From: Gemmobacter aquaticus
GTDB lineage: Bacteria > Pseudomonadota > Alphaproteobacteria > Rhodobacterales > Rhodobacteraceae
Length of the DNA: 64,000 nt
Direction of reading: 5' to 3'
NCBI RefSeq assembly: GCF_007859075.1
Contig: NZ_VOAK01000020.1
Coordinates: 62,001 to 126,000, forward strand
The notes beneath the pieces were generated by a model. That model saw nothing but the letters and a program-made list of their open reading frames with translations. It searched no databases and was not told where the DNA came from. Positions 57,625-64,000 of this stretch are shown here, piece after piece; positions within the stretch are counted from its first letter, which is position 1, and each line of letters starts with the position of its first letter. The position numbers and the translations under genes are program-made.

Positions 57625-58041
57625 ATGTCTGACACTGACGCAAAGATCCGGTCCATCCTGACCGAGGTGAAGACAATTGCCATGGTCGGCTGGTCGCCAA
57701 AGCCGGACCGGCCCAGCCATCGGGTCGCAGCCTATCTGGCGGCGCGGGGATATCGGGTGATTCCGGTCAATCCGGGTGCCGCCGGGCAGATCGCCCTGGG
57801 TGAGACCGTGCGCGCATCGCTGGCCGAAATCGAGGGGCCGGTCGATATGGTCGAAATCTTCCGCCGGTCTGAGGCTGTGCCGCCGGTCGTCGAGGGGGCG
57901 CTGAGGCTGCCGGGTCTGAAGGCGATCTGGATGCAGCTTGGCATCACGAATGCGCAGGCCGCGGCCGAGGCCGAGGCGAGGGGGGTGCAGGTGGTACAGG
58001 ACCGCTGCCCGGCGATCGAGATCCCGCGTCTGGGGCTTTGA
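57625..58041 (+). CDS. CoA-binding (YccU-type) protein
   Basis: A 138-residue soluble protein of the CoA_binding (YccU) family with a Rossmann-like fold. It shows TIAMVGWSPKPDRPSHRVAAYLAARGYRVIPVNPG, VDMVEIFRRSEAVPPVVEGAL, IWMQLGI and VQDRCPAIEIPRL. Function unclear; binds CoA in family members. Start is the second codon in GTGATG; a GTG directly upstream is the alternative. Confidence 0.88.
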   Translation: MSDTDAKIRSILTEVKTIAMVGWSPKPDRPSHRVAAYLAARGYRVIPVNPGAAGQIALGETVRASLAEIEGPVDMVEIFRRSEAVPPVVEGALRLPGLKAIWMQLGITNAQAAAEAEARGVQVVQDRCPAIEIPRLGL

Positions 58042-58065
58042 TCCGGCCGGTGCTTTGATCCACGC

Positions 58066-58377
58066 CTATTTGCGCGCGGCTTTTTCGGCAATACCGGATT
58101 TGCCTTCACGCCGCGCAAGCTCGGCCTCCACATCGGCCAAGGTCACATCACGTGCGGCCAGCATGACAAGCAGGTGGTAAAGCACATCTGCCGCCTCGGA
58201 TGTCAGGCGGTCGCGGTCGCCCTTGACCGCCTCGATGATCGCCTCGACGGCCTCTTCCCCAAACTTTTCGGCGCATTTCTCGGGGCCCTTGGTCAGCAGC
58301 TTGGCAGTCCAGCTGCTGTCAGGGTCTGCGCCTTTGCGTGCGGCGATGGTTGCGGCCAGGGCCTGAAGCACGCTCAT
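58066..58377 (-). CDS. hisE: Phosphoribosyl-ATP pyrophosphatase
   Basis: Second step of histidine synthesis. The 103-residue all-alpha MazG-type protein shows [29 protein letters not shown] with the EExxE metal-binding helix and [18 protein letters not shown]. Its start overlaps the hisF stop by 4 bp. It is a stand-alone gene, not fused to hisI. Confidence 0.95.
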   Translation of the reverse strand: MSVLQALAATIAARKGADPDSSWTAKLLTKGPEKCAEKFGEEAVEAIIEAVKGDRDRLTSEAADVLYHLLVMLAARDVTLADVEAELARREGKSGIAEKAARK

Positions 58378-59135
58378 GTCAGCCTCACGGGGATGCCGGC
58401 TGCGGCCAGGTGGGCTTTGGCCTCGCCGATTGTATAGGTGCCGAAGTGGAAGATGGACGCGGCCAGCACCGCTGACGCGCCGCCGATGGTTACACCTTCG
58501 ACGAGGTGGTCAAGCGTGCCGACGCCGCCCGAGGCAATGACCGGAACCGAGACCGCATCGGCGATGGCGCGGGTGAGCGGCAGGTTGTAGCCGCCCTTGG
58601 TGCCGTCGCGGTCCATCGAGGTCAGCAGGATCTCGCCCGCGCCTTTGGCTGCGACGGTGCGGGCAAACTCGACCGCATCGATGCCCGTGGGCTTGCGCCC
58701 GCCATGGGTGAAGATCTGCCATTTTCCGGGCGCCACGGTCTTTGCGTCGATGGCGACGACGATGCACTGGCTGCCGAAACGGTCAGCACTGCGGGCGACC
58801 ACATCGGGGTCGGCCACGGCGGCCGAGTTGAACGAGACCTTGTCAGCCCCGGCGAGCAGCAGGGCGCGCACGTCTTCGGGCGTGCGGACGCCGCCGCCCA
58901 CCGTCAGCGGCATGAAGCATTGCTCGGCCGTACGGGTCACCAGATCGAACATGGTGCCGCGATTTTCATGGGTGGCGTGAATGTCGAGGAAGGTCAGTTC
59001 ATCCGCGCCGGCGGCGTCATAGGCCTTGGCGGCCTCGACGGGATCGCCCGCATCGATCAGGTTCACGAAGTTCACGCCTTTCACCACGCGGCCATCGGCC
59101 ACGTCGAGGCAGGGAATGATGCGGGTTTTCAGCAT
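58374..59135 (-). CDS. hisF: Imidazole glycerol phosphate synthase cyclase subunit
   Basis: (beta/alpha)8 barrel that with HisH makes imidazole glycerol phosphate and AICAR. The 253 residues have catalytic Asp11 in [16 protein letters not shown] and the second Asp in VVAIDAKTV, plus [18 protein letters not shown] and [14 protein letters not shown] phosphate loops. Length standard. A 97-bp gap with a GC-hairpin element separates it from hisA, on the same strand. Confidence 0.96.
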   Translation of the reverse strand: MLKTRIIPCLDVADGRVVKGVNFVNLIDAGDPVEAAKAYDAAGADELTFLDIHATHENRGTMFDLVTRTAEQCFMPLTVGGGVRTPEDVRALLLAGADKVSFNSAAVADPDVVARSADRFGSQCIVVAIDAKTVAPGKWQIFTHGGRKPTGIDAVEFARTVAAKGAGEILLTSMDRDGTKGGYNLPLTRAIADAVSVPVIASGGVGTLDHLVEGVTIGGASAVLAASIFHFGTYTIGEAKAHLAAAGIPVRLT

Positions 59136-59162
59136 GGGCCGACCTTAGCGTGCGGGGCGGGA

Positions 59163-59231
59163 CGGGGGAAGGGGGCTTTGCCCCCTCGGGCCATGCGGCC
59201 CTCACCCCCAGGATATTTGGGAAAAGAAGAA
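59163..59231 (+). repeat. Intergenic element, copy G
   Basis: GGGGGCTTTGCCCCC, a second hairpin GGGCCATGCGGCCC, TCACCCCCAGGATATTT and GGGAAAAGAAGAAA. It is placed between hisF and hisA, with its A/G-rich end touching the hisA stop codon. Confidence 0.82.
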
Positions 59232-59232
59232 A

Positions 59233-59952
59233 TCAGGACTGAAGAGCTTTCAGCGCTGCGGCGAGGTCAATGGCGCCGTCATAGAGCGCACGGCCCGAGA
59301 TGGCGCCTGCGATCACGCCGGTATCGCGAAGGGCGATAAGGTCGTCCATCCGGCTGACGCCGCCGCTGGCGATCACGGGGATGGTGACGGCGCGGGCCAG
59401 TGCCTCGGTCGCCTCGATGTTCGGCCCCTGCATGGCACCATCACGGTCGATGTCGGTGTAGATGATGGCGGCAACACCAGCGTCTTCAAAGCTGCGGGCG
59501 AGATCGGTGGCCTGCACGGTAGTTTCCTCGGCCCATCCCTTGGTCGCGACAAAGCCCTTGCGGGCGTCGATCCCCACGGCGACATGGCCGGGGAAGGCGC
59601 GTGCGGCTTCGCGCACGAGGTCGGGGTTTTCCACGGCGACGGTGCCGAGGATGACGCGGGAGAGACCCTTGTGCAGCCACATCTCGATCGTGGCCATGTC
59701 GCGGATGCCGCCGCCAAGCTGGGCAGGCACCTTGATGCGCTTCAGGATTGCCTCGACGGCCGCACCGTTGACCGGCGCGCCGGCGAAGGCGCCGTTCAGG
59801 TCGACGAGGTGCAGCCATTCGCAGCCCGCGGCCTCAAACTTGGCGGCCTGCGCGGCGGGGTCGTCGCCAAAGACGGTTGCCGCCGACATCTCGCCCCGCA
59901 AAAGGCGCACGCATTGGCCGTCTTTCAGGTCGATTGCGGGGTAAAGGATCAT
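59233..59952 (-). CDS. hisA: Phosphoribosylformimino-AICAR-phosphate isomerase
   Basis: Amadori isomerase of histidine synthesis. The 239-residue barrel opens [20 protein letters not shown] with catalytic Asp8, has [41 protein letters not shown] with the second Asp, and [12 protein letters not shown]. The first-Met choice gives the family start. It is cut off from hisB and hisH by a DUF2147 gene, an EamA gene and glsA. Confidence 0.95.
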   Translation of the reverse strand: MILYPAIDLKDGQCVRLLRGEMSAATVFGDDPAAQAAKFEAAGCEWLHLVDLNGAFAGAPVNGAAVEAILKRIKVPAQLGGGIRDMATIEMWLHKGLSRVILGTVAVENPDLVREAARAFPGHVAVGIDARKGFVATKGWAEETTVQATDLARSFEDAGVAAIIYTDIDRDGAMQGPNIEATEALARAVTIPVIASGGVSRMDDLIALRDTGVIAGAISGRALYDGAIDLAAALKALQS

Positions 59953-60100
59953 GGGCTTGCTCCGGCATTTGCTGCTTGCGGGCGGTTTGGCATGCACGCG
60001 GCGCTTGGGCAAGTCCGATCAGGGGCCGCAACGTCATGCTTGCGGGAATCCCGGCCGCGTGCGGAACATTGCCAAGAGGAAGTATGGGGAGGAGAACCCG

Positions 60101-60484
60101 ATGAAGACGATGATTGCCGCCGCTGTGCTGGCGCTGGTCGCCGGTGTGGCGCAGGCCGATCCGGCAGAGGGCCTGTGGCAGACGCAAGAGGACGATGGTG
60201 CCTATGCCCATGTGACCATGGCCCCTTGCGGCCCGGCGTTCTGTGGCCAGATCAGCAAATCCTTCAAGGACGGCGCCGAGTTCAACTCGCCCAACCTTGG
60301 CAAGCAGATCGTGATCGACATGGTGCCTGCAGGCGACGGCAGCTATGCAGGCCAGGTCTGGCGGCCCTCGAATGACAAGATCTACACCGGCAAGATGGTG
60401 ATCTCAGGCGATTCGATGAAGCTTTCGGGTTGCGTGGCTGGTGGGTTGTTCTGCAAGGCCCAGACCTGGACCCGGATCAAATAA
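60101..60484 (+). CDS. Secreted DUF2147 protein
   Basis: A 127-residue protein. Signal peptide MKTMIAAAVLALVAGVAQA is followed by the DUF2147 beta-rich domain DPAEGLWQTQEDDGAYAHVTM..., with a Cys pair in PCGPAFCGQI and a CVAGGLFCKAQTW C-terminus that could form two disulfides. Family function is unknown; members are periplasmic in Gram-negatives. AGGAG lies 9 bp upstream. It is inside the his region, divergent from hisA. Confidence 0.87.
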   Translation: MKTMIAAAVLALVAGVAQADPAEGLWQTQEDDGAYAHVTMAPCGPAFCGQISKSFKDGAEFNSPNLGKQIVIDMVPAGDGSYAGQVWRPSNDKIYTGKMVISGDSMKLSGCVAGGLFCKAQTWTRIK

Positions 60485-60545
60485 GCAGAAAGCGGGTCGC
60501 AGCCAGCGTCCCGCTGCGGCAGGTTTCTGACAAAGGGAGCCTGCC

Positions 60546-61403
60546 ATGGAACTCAAGGACTGGACCCGCCTGATCGCTCTGTCCCTGCTGTGGGGCGGGT
60601 CTTTCCTGTTCGTGGAGATCGCGCTGGAGCGCCTTCCGCCCCTGAGCGTGGTCTGGGCACGCGTCTCGCTGGGCGCCGTGCTGATCGCGCTGATGCTGAA
60701 CGCGGGGCGTGCATCCCTGCCGCGCGGGTGGGCGGTCTGGCGCGCACTGATGGTCATGGGGTTTCTGAACAACGCCGTACCATTCAGCCTCTTTGCCTTT
60801 GCGCAGGGTGAGGTCAGTGGCAGCCTCGCGGCGATCCACAATGCCACGACGCCGCTGTTTGGCGTGGTGGTAGCCCATGTCGCGGGGGCCGAGCGGATGA
60901 CACGGCTGCGTCTCGCGGGGCTTCTGTCGGGATTTGCGGGCGTGGTCATCATGGCAGGGGGCGGCGCGGGCGCCTTGCCTGCGATGGTGGCCTGCCTCGC
61001 GGCAGCCTTCAGCTATGCGCTTGCCGGGGTCTGGGGGCGGCGGTTCAAGGCGATGGGCGTTGCGCCGATGCAGGCGGCTTTTGGGCAGGTGACGGCGGCG
61101 GCCGTCATCGTTACGCCGCTGTGGCTGCTGGTTGACCGGCCCTGGATGCTCGACTGGCCCGGCGGGCGCGTTATGGGCGCGCTGATCGGCATTGCCGCAC
61201 TTTCCACCGCTCTGGCCTATGCGATCTACTTTCGTCTGCTCGCCTCGGCCGGGGCGGTGCGACTGCTTCTGGTGACCTTCCTGATCCCGGTCTCGGCGGC
61301 CCTTCTGGGCGCGCTGGTTCTGGATGAGCGGCTGGAGCTGCAGCACTATGCAGGCTTTGCCCTGATTGCCGCCGGACTCTGGGCAGTTGCGCGGCGGGTC
61401 TAG
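60546..61403 (+). CDS. DMT-superfamily permease (EamA), second copy
   Basis: A 285-residue membrane protein with ten helices in two EamA halves. Marks are [57 protein letters not shown], and [38 protein letters not shown] in the second half. Substrate unknown. It follows the DUF2147 gene by 61 bp and its stop overlaps the convergent glsA end by 4 bp. It differs from the copy at 4.0-5.0 kb. Confidence 0.88.
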   Translation: MELKDWTRLIALSLLWGGSFLFVEIALERLPPLSVVWARVSLGAVLIALMLNAGRASLPRGWAVWRALMVMGFLNNAVPFSLFAFAQGEVSGSLAAIHNATTPLFGVVVAHVAGAERMTRLRLAGLLSGFAGVVIMAGGGAGALPAMVACLAAAFSYALAGVWGRRFKAMGVAPMQAAFGQVTAAAVIVTPLWLLVDRPWMLDWPGGRVMGALIGIAALSTALAYAIYFRLLASAGAVRLLLVTFLIPVSAALLGALVLDERLELQHYAGFALIAAGLWAVARRV

Positions 61404-62311
61404 CCGAAGACCGACCAGCCAGTTGCGCGGGTCAGCCGCTCCACCGCAAGGGTGCCCAGTTGCGAATTGCCCTGGGCGTTCAGGCCGGGGGACCAGACTG
61501 CGATCGAGGCGCGTCCCGGTGCCACCGCGAGGATTCCGCCGCCGACGCCGGATTTTCCCGGCAGGCCCACCCGATAGGCGAATTCACCCGATCCGTCATA
61601 ATGCCCGCAGGTCATCATCAGCGCGTTGATCCGCCGCCGCCGGGCGGGCGTCAGGATCCGACCGCCGTCGGCGCCCCCCATCAGGAAGCGCCCGGCGCGG
61701 GCCAGTTGCAGCGCGCTCATCTCAATGGCGCATTGGTGGAAATAGGTGCCGCAGGTCAGTTCCGGCGCGTGCAGCAGATTGCCATGTGCCGCCATGAAAT
61801 GCGCCAACGCCAGATTGCGGTGCCCATGCGCCTGTTCCGATGCCGCGACGGCCCGGTTGATGTGGATGTCATCATCGCCCGCCGCCTCGCGCAGAAAGCG
61901 CAGGATCTCGCCCAGCAACTCGCGCGGCTGGTGGCCGGCGAGGATTGCGTCGGTCACCACGATGGCGCCCGCATTGATGAACGGATTGCGGGGGATGCCG
62001 CGCTCATGCTCCAGTTGGATCATCGAGTTGAAGGCAAGCCCGGACGGCTCACGCCCGACGCGGCCCCAGAGTTGGTCGCCAAGACGCCCGAGCGCAATGG
62101 CAAGCGTGAACACCTTGCTGATCGACTGGATCGAGAAGGGCGTCGTCGCCTCGCCCGCGGTAAAGGTTTGCCCATCCGCCGTGCAGACCGCCATGCCGAA
62201 ATGGTCAACCGACACCCGGGCGAGTTCCGGGATATAGTCGGCGACGCGACCGCGCTCGGGCGCGGCCGCCATCTCGGCCCCGATACCGTCGAGAATCGCT
62301 TGCAGGTCCAT
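61400..62311 (-). CDS. glsA: Glutaminase
   Basis: Hydrolyses glutamine to glutamate and ammonia. The 303-residue serine-dependent glutaminase has the beta-lactamase-like S63-I-S-K66 in [66 protein letters not shown]. Its ATG overlaps the hisH stop (TGATG), so it is translationally coupled to a glutamine amidotransferase. Normal length. Confidence 0.95.
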   Translation of the reverse strand: MDLQAILDGIGAEMAAAPERGRVADYIPELARVSVDHFGMAVCTADGQTFTAGEATTPFSIQSISKVFTLAIALGRLGDQLWGRVGREPSGLAFNSMIQLEHERGIPRNPFINAGAIVVTDAILAGHQPRELLGEILRFLREAAGDDDIHINRAVAASEQAHGHRNLALAHFMAAHGNLLHAPELTCGTYFHQCAIEMSALQLARAGRFLMGGADGGRILTPARRRRINALMMTCGHYDGSGEFAYRVGLPGKSGVGGGILAVAPGRASIAVWSPGLNAQGNSQLGTLAVERLTRATGWSVFG

Positions 62312-62949
62312 CAGGGGGTCCAGCGCAGGAAGTTTCCGATGATGCGCAGGCCGGTCGCCTGGGATTTCTCAGGGTGGAACTGGGTGCCCACCATATTGCC
62401 CGCGCCAATGATCGCCGTGACGTCCCCGCCATAGTCGACATGGGCGAGCCGCTCCGAGGGCTTGTCCACGCGGAAAGCGTAGGAGTGGACGAAATAGGCG
62501 TGGTCCCCGGTCGAGATGCCTTCAAGCACCGGGTGGGCGTTGTCGATCACCAGATCGTTCCAGCCCATGTGTGGCACTTTCAGATGTGGGTCGGTGGGGG
62601 TGATACGGGTCACCTCGCCGCCGATCCAGTCGAAGCCGGGGGTGTCCTGATACTCGCGGCCCCAGGTCGCCATCATCTGCATGCCAACGCAGATGCCCAT
62701 GAAGGGCCGGCCCTTCATCCGAACCGCCTCGGCAATAGCCTCGAACAGCCCGCCATATTCGCCGAGCGCGCGGCGGCAGGCGGGGAAGGCGCCATCGCCG
62801 GGCAGCACGATGCGATCGGCGCGCGCCACATCCTCGGGGCGCGACGAGATGAGGATCTCGCCTCCGCCCACCTCTTGCGCCATGCGGGCAAAGGCCTTTT
62901 CGGCGGAATGCAGGTTGCCGCTGTCATAATCGACGAGGACGGTCAGCAT
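62311..62949 (-). CDS. hisH: Imidazole glycerol phosphate synthase glutaminase subunit
   Basis: Class I glutamine amidotransferase feeding ammonia to HisF. The 212 residues have the nucleophile Cys87 in GICVGMQ, and the His/Glu pair in [10 protein letters not shown], plus VPHMGWNDL. Length normal. AAGG precedes the ATG. hisF is 3.8 kb away because other genes lie between. Confidence 0.95.
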   Translation of the reverse strand: MLTVLVDYDSGNLHSAEKAFARMAQEVGGGEILISSRPEDVARADRIVLPGDGAFPACRRALGEYGGLFEAIAEAVRMKGRPFMGICVGMQMMATWGREYQDTPGFDWIGGEVTRITPTDPHLKVPHMGWNDLVIDNAHPVLEGISTGDHAYFVHSYAFRVDKPSERLAHVDYGGDVTAIIGAGNMVGTQFHPEKSQATGLRIIGNFLRWTP

Positions 62950-63007
62950 GGAATGGCCTTTTTCGCTTTGGCCGCAGGCACCGGGGTGCTGCGGCTATCA
63001 GTGTCGG

Positions 63008-63595
63008 TCAGAGCGTGCCCTTGGTCGACGGGATCGCATCCGCCTTGCGCGGATCGGTCTCTACCGCCATGCGCAGCGCCCGCGCCACGGCCTTGAAGGC
63101 CGCCTCTGCGATGTGGTGGCTGTTCACCCCATGACGCAGGTCGATATGCAGCGTGATGCCGCCATGGGTGGCCAGCGCCTGAAAGAACTCGCGCACGAGC
63201 TCGGTGTCGAACGTGCCGATCTTCTGGGTCGGGAAGGGGACATTCCACACAAGGAAGGGCCGCCCCGACAGATCAAGCGCGCAATGCACCTGCGCGTCAT
63301 CCATCGGCAGGCTGCATTCGCCATAGCGGCGGATACCGCGCTTGTCGCCAAGCGCCTGTGTCAGTGCCTGTCCAAGCGCGATGCCGGTGTCCTCGACGGT
63401 GTGGTGGTCGTCAATGTGCAGGTCGCCCTTTGCGCGCAGCGTGATGTCGATCAGCGAGTGGCGGGCCAACTGGTCCATCATGTGATCAAAGAAGCCCACG
63501 CCCGATTGCATGTCATAGCGGCCGCTTCCGTCCAGATCGACGGCGATCGAGATTTCGGTCTCTGCTGTGCGGCGGGTAATTTCGGCCTTGCGCAT
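63008..63595 (-). CDS. hisB: Imidazoleglycerol-phosphate dehydratase
   Basis: Mn-dependent dehydration step of histidine synthesis. The 195 residues show [27 protein letters not shown], the metal motif [15 protein letters not shown], and the second [23 protein letters not shown]. It is the single-domain form, not fused to the phosphatase. It heads the minus-strand his genes, 58 bp before hisH. Confidence 0.96.
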   Translation of the reverse strand: MRKAEITRRTAETEISIAVDLDGSGRYDMQSGVGFFDHMMDQLARHSLIDITLRAKGDLHIDDHHTVEDTGIALGQALTQALGDKRGIRRYGECSLPMDDAQVHCALDLSGRPFLVWNVPFPTQKIGTFDTELVREFFQALATHGGITLHIDLRHGVNSHHIAEAAFKAVARALRMAVETDPRKADAIPSTKGTL

Positions 63596-63695
63596 GACGC
63601 TCTCCGCTTGCGGTGTCGCGGGCGTTATAGGGCGGGCGGCGGCGCGAGGGAAGGGTTTGTGCAGCCGAGCCGGGCACTTGAGCCCAAAACGACGA

Positions 63696-63717
63696 AGGGC
63701 GGCCCGAGGGCCGCCCT
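63696..63717 (-). terminator. Terminator of first tRNA-Gly
   Basis: Nine-bp stem AGGGCGGCC / GGCCGCCCT with a 4-base loop, followed on the minus strand by TTCGTCGTTTTGG, just 7 bp beyond the tRNA 3' end. Confidence 0.75.
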
Positions 63718-63724
63718 GTTCGAC

Positions 63725-63799
63725 TGGAGCGGGCGATGAGATTCGAACTCACGACCCTAACCTTGGCAAGGTTATGCTCTACCCCTGAGCTACGCCCGC
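63725..63799 (-). tRNA. tRNA-Gly (anticodon GCC), copy 1
   Basis: 75-nt cloverleaf with encoded CCA. Acceptor GCGGGCG / CGCCCGC, anticodon arm TAACC-TTGCCAA-GGTTA giving GCC, T arm GTTCGAATC. Identical to copy 2 at 63913-63987; the spacers differ except for the terminator shape. Confidence 0.97.
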
Positions 63800-63884
63800 A
63801 CTCCGTGATGGGGCTTCTAGCGGGTGATGCGCAGCACCGCAAGGGGGATTTCGGTAGCGCGTGCGCGGGGGCCAGAAAAGCGAA

Positions 63885-63904
63885 AGGCGGCCCGAAGGCC
63901 GCCT
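63885..63904 (-). terminator. Terminator of second tRNA-Gly
   Basis: Eight-bp stem AGGCGGCC / GGCCGCCT with a CGAA loop, followed on the minus strand by TTTCGCTTTT, 8 bp beyond the tRNA end. It suggests each tRNA-Gly is its own unit. Confidence 0.8.
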
Positions 63905-63912
63905 GCTTCGAT

Positions 63913-63987
63913 TGGAGCGGGCGATGAGATTCGAACTCACGACCCTAACCTTGGCAAGGTTATGCTCTACCCCTGAGCTACGCCCGC
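63913..63987 (-). tRNA. tRNA-Gly (anticodon GCC), copy 2
   Basis: Identical to the copy 113 bp away: 75 nt, anticodon GCC, CCA encoded. Tandem duplication of the gene for the main glycine tRNA. Confidence 0.97.
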
Positions 63988-64000
63988 ATCCTTGGCCTTG

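Overview
This window is chromosomal DNA of a GC-rich alphaproteobacterium, most likely a Rhodobacteraceae (Rhodobacter/Gemmobacter-like). The grounds are the ethylmalonyl-CoA pathway genes (mcl2, mch, ecm) packed around the TCA genes, the order mcl2-nnrU-DUF1737-mch, a FYDLN-acid protein, a pyrB-membrane protein-pyrC-like-plsY operon, and a dispersed GC-hairpin/GATATTT intergenic element that I associate with this order. I see no transposase, integrase, phage gene or CRISPR array. It is mainly a housekeeping region with a few accessory insertions.

Layout. 1-4 kb: pyrimidine operon (pyrB, PH-like membrane protein, a dihydroorotase homologue without metal ligands, partial plsY) divergent from a family-4-like uracil-DNA glycosylase. 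4-11.7 kb: DMT transporter, adenine deaminase, tRNA-Ala(GGC), FYDLN protein, YgjP-type metallopeptidase, GntR regulator, purine nucleoside phosphorylase, aldo/keto reductase, DUF1989 protein; largely purine salvage. 11.8-20.4 kb, minus strand: sdhCDA, three small lipoproteins, sdhB, then mch, DUF1737, nnrU, mcl2 and a TauE-type permease. 20.6-33.7 kb, plus strand: mdh, a glycosyltransferase/methyltransferase pair, sucCD, sucAB, an AT-richer membrane protein, two MAPEG proteins around a sulfotransferase, and lpd. 33.9-40 kb: ethylmalonyl-CoA mutase, PlsB-like acyltransferase, orphan ParA, EttA. 40-44 kb: nadD, an 18-19 unit MORN-repeat protein, nadE. 44-51 kb: hydrolase, PfkB sugar kinase, WrbA, MBL-fold protein, minimal metalloprotease, gltX, MATE transporter. 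51-56 kb: tandem glycine riboswitch and gcvT-gcvH-gcvP, then trxC. 56-64 kb: tRNA-Ala(CGC), tRNA-Tyr, rlmB, a candidate small RNA, a CoA-binding protein, the histidine genes hisE, F, A, H, B interrupted by DUF2147, EamA and glsA, and two identical tRNA-Gly(GCC) genes.

How the genes work together. About 25 kb carries succinate dehydrogenase, malate dehydrogenase, succinyl-CoA synthetase, the 2-oxoglutarate dehydrogenase complex with its lipoamide dehydrogenase, and three enzymes of the ethylmalonyl-CoA route for C2 assimilation, whose products (glyoxylate plus acetyl-CoA to malate, and propionyl-CoA to succinyl-CoA) feed the same TCA steps. The sdh and suc operons each carry a pair of GTGATCAC palindromes exactly 21 bp apart, which suggests one shared regulator. 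That, the intergenic element family, and the extra genes inside the sdh and suc blocks are the observations I rate highest. All gene boundaries come from reading the sequence; no database search was run.
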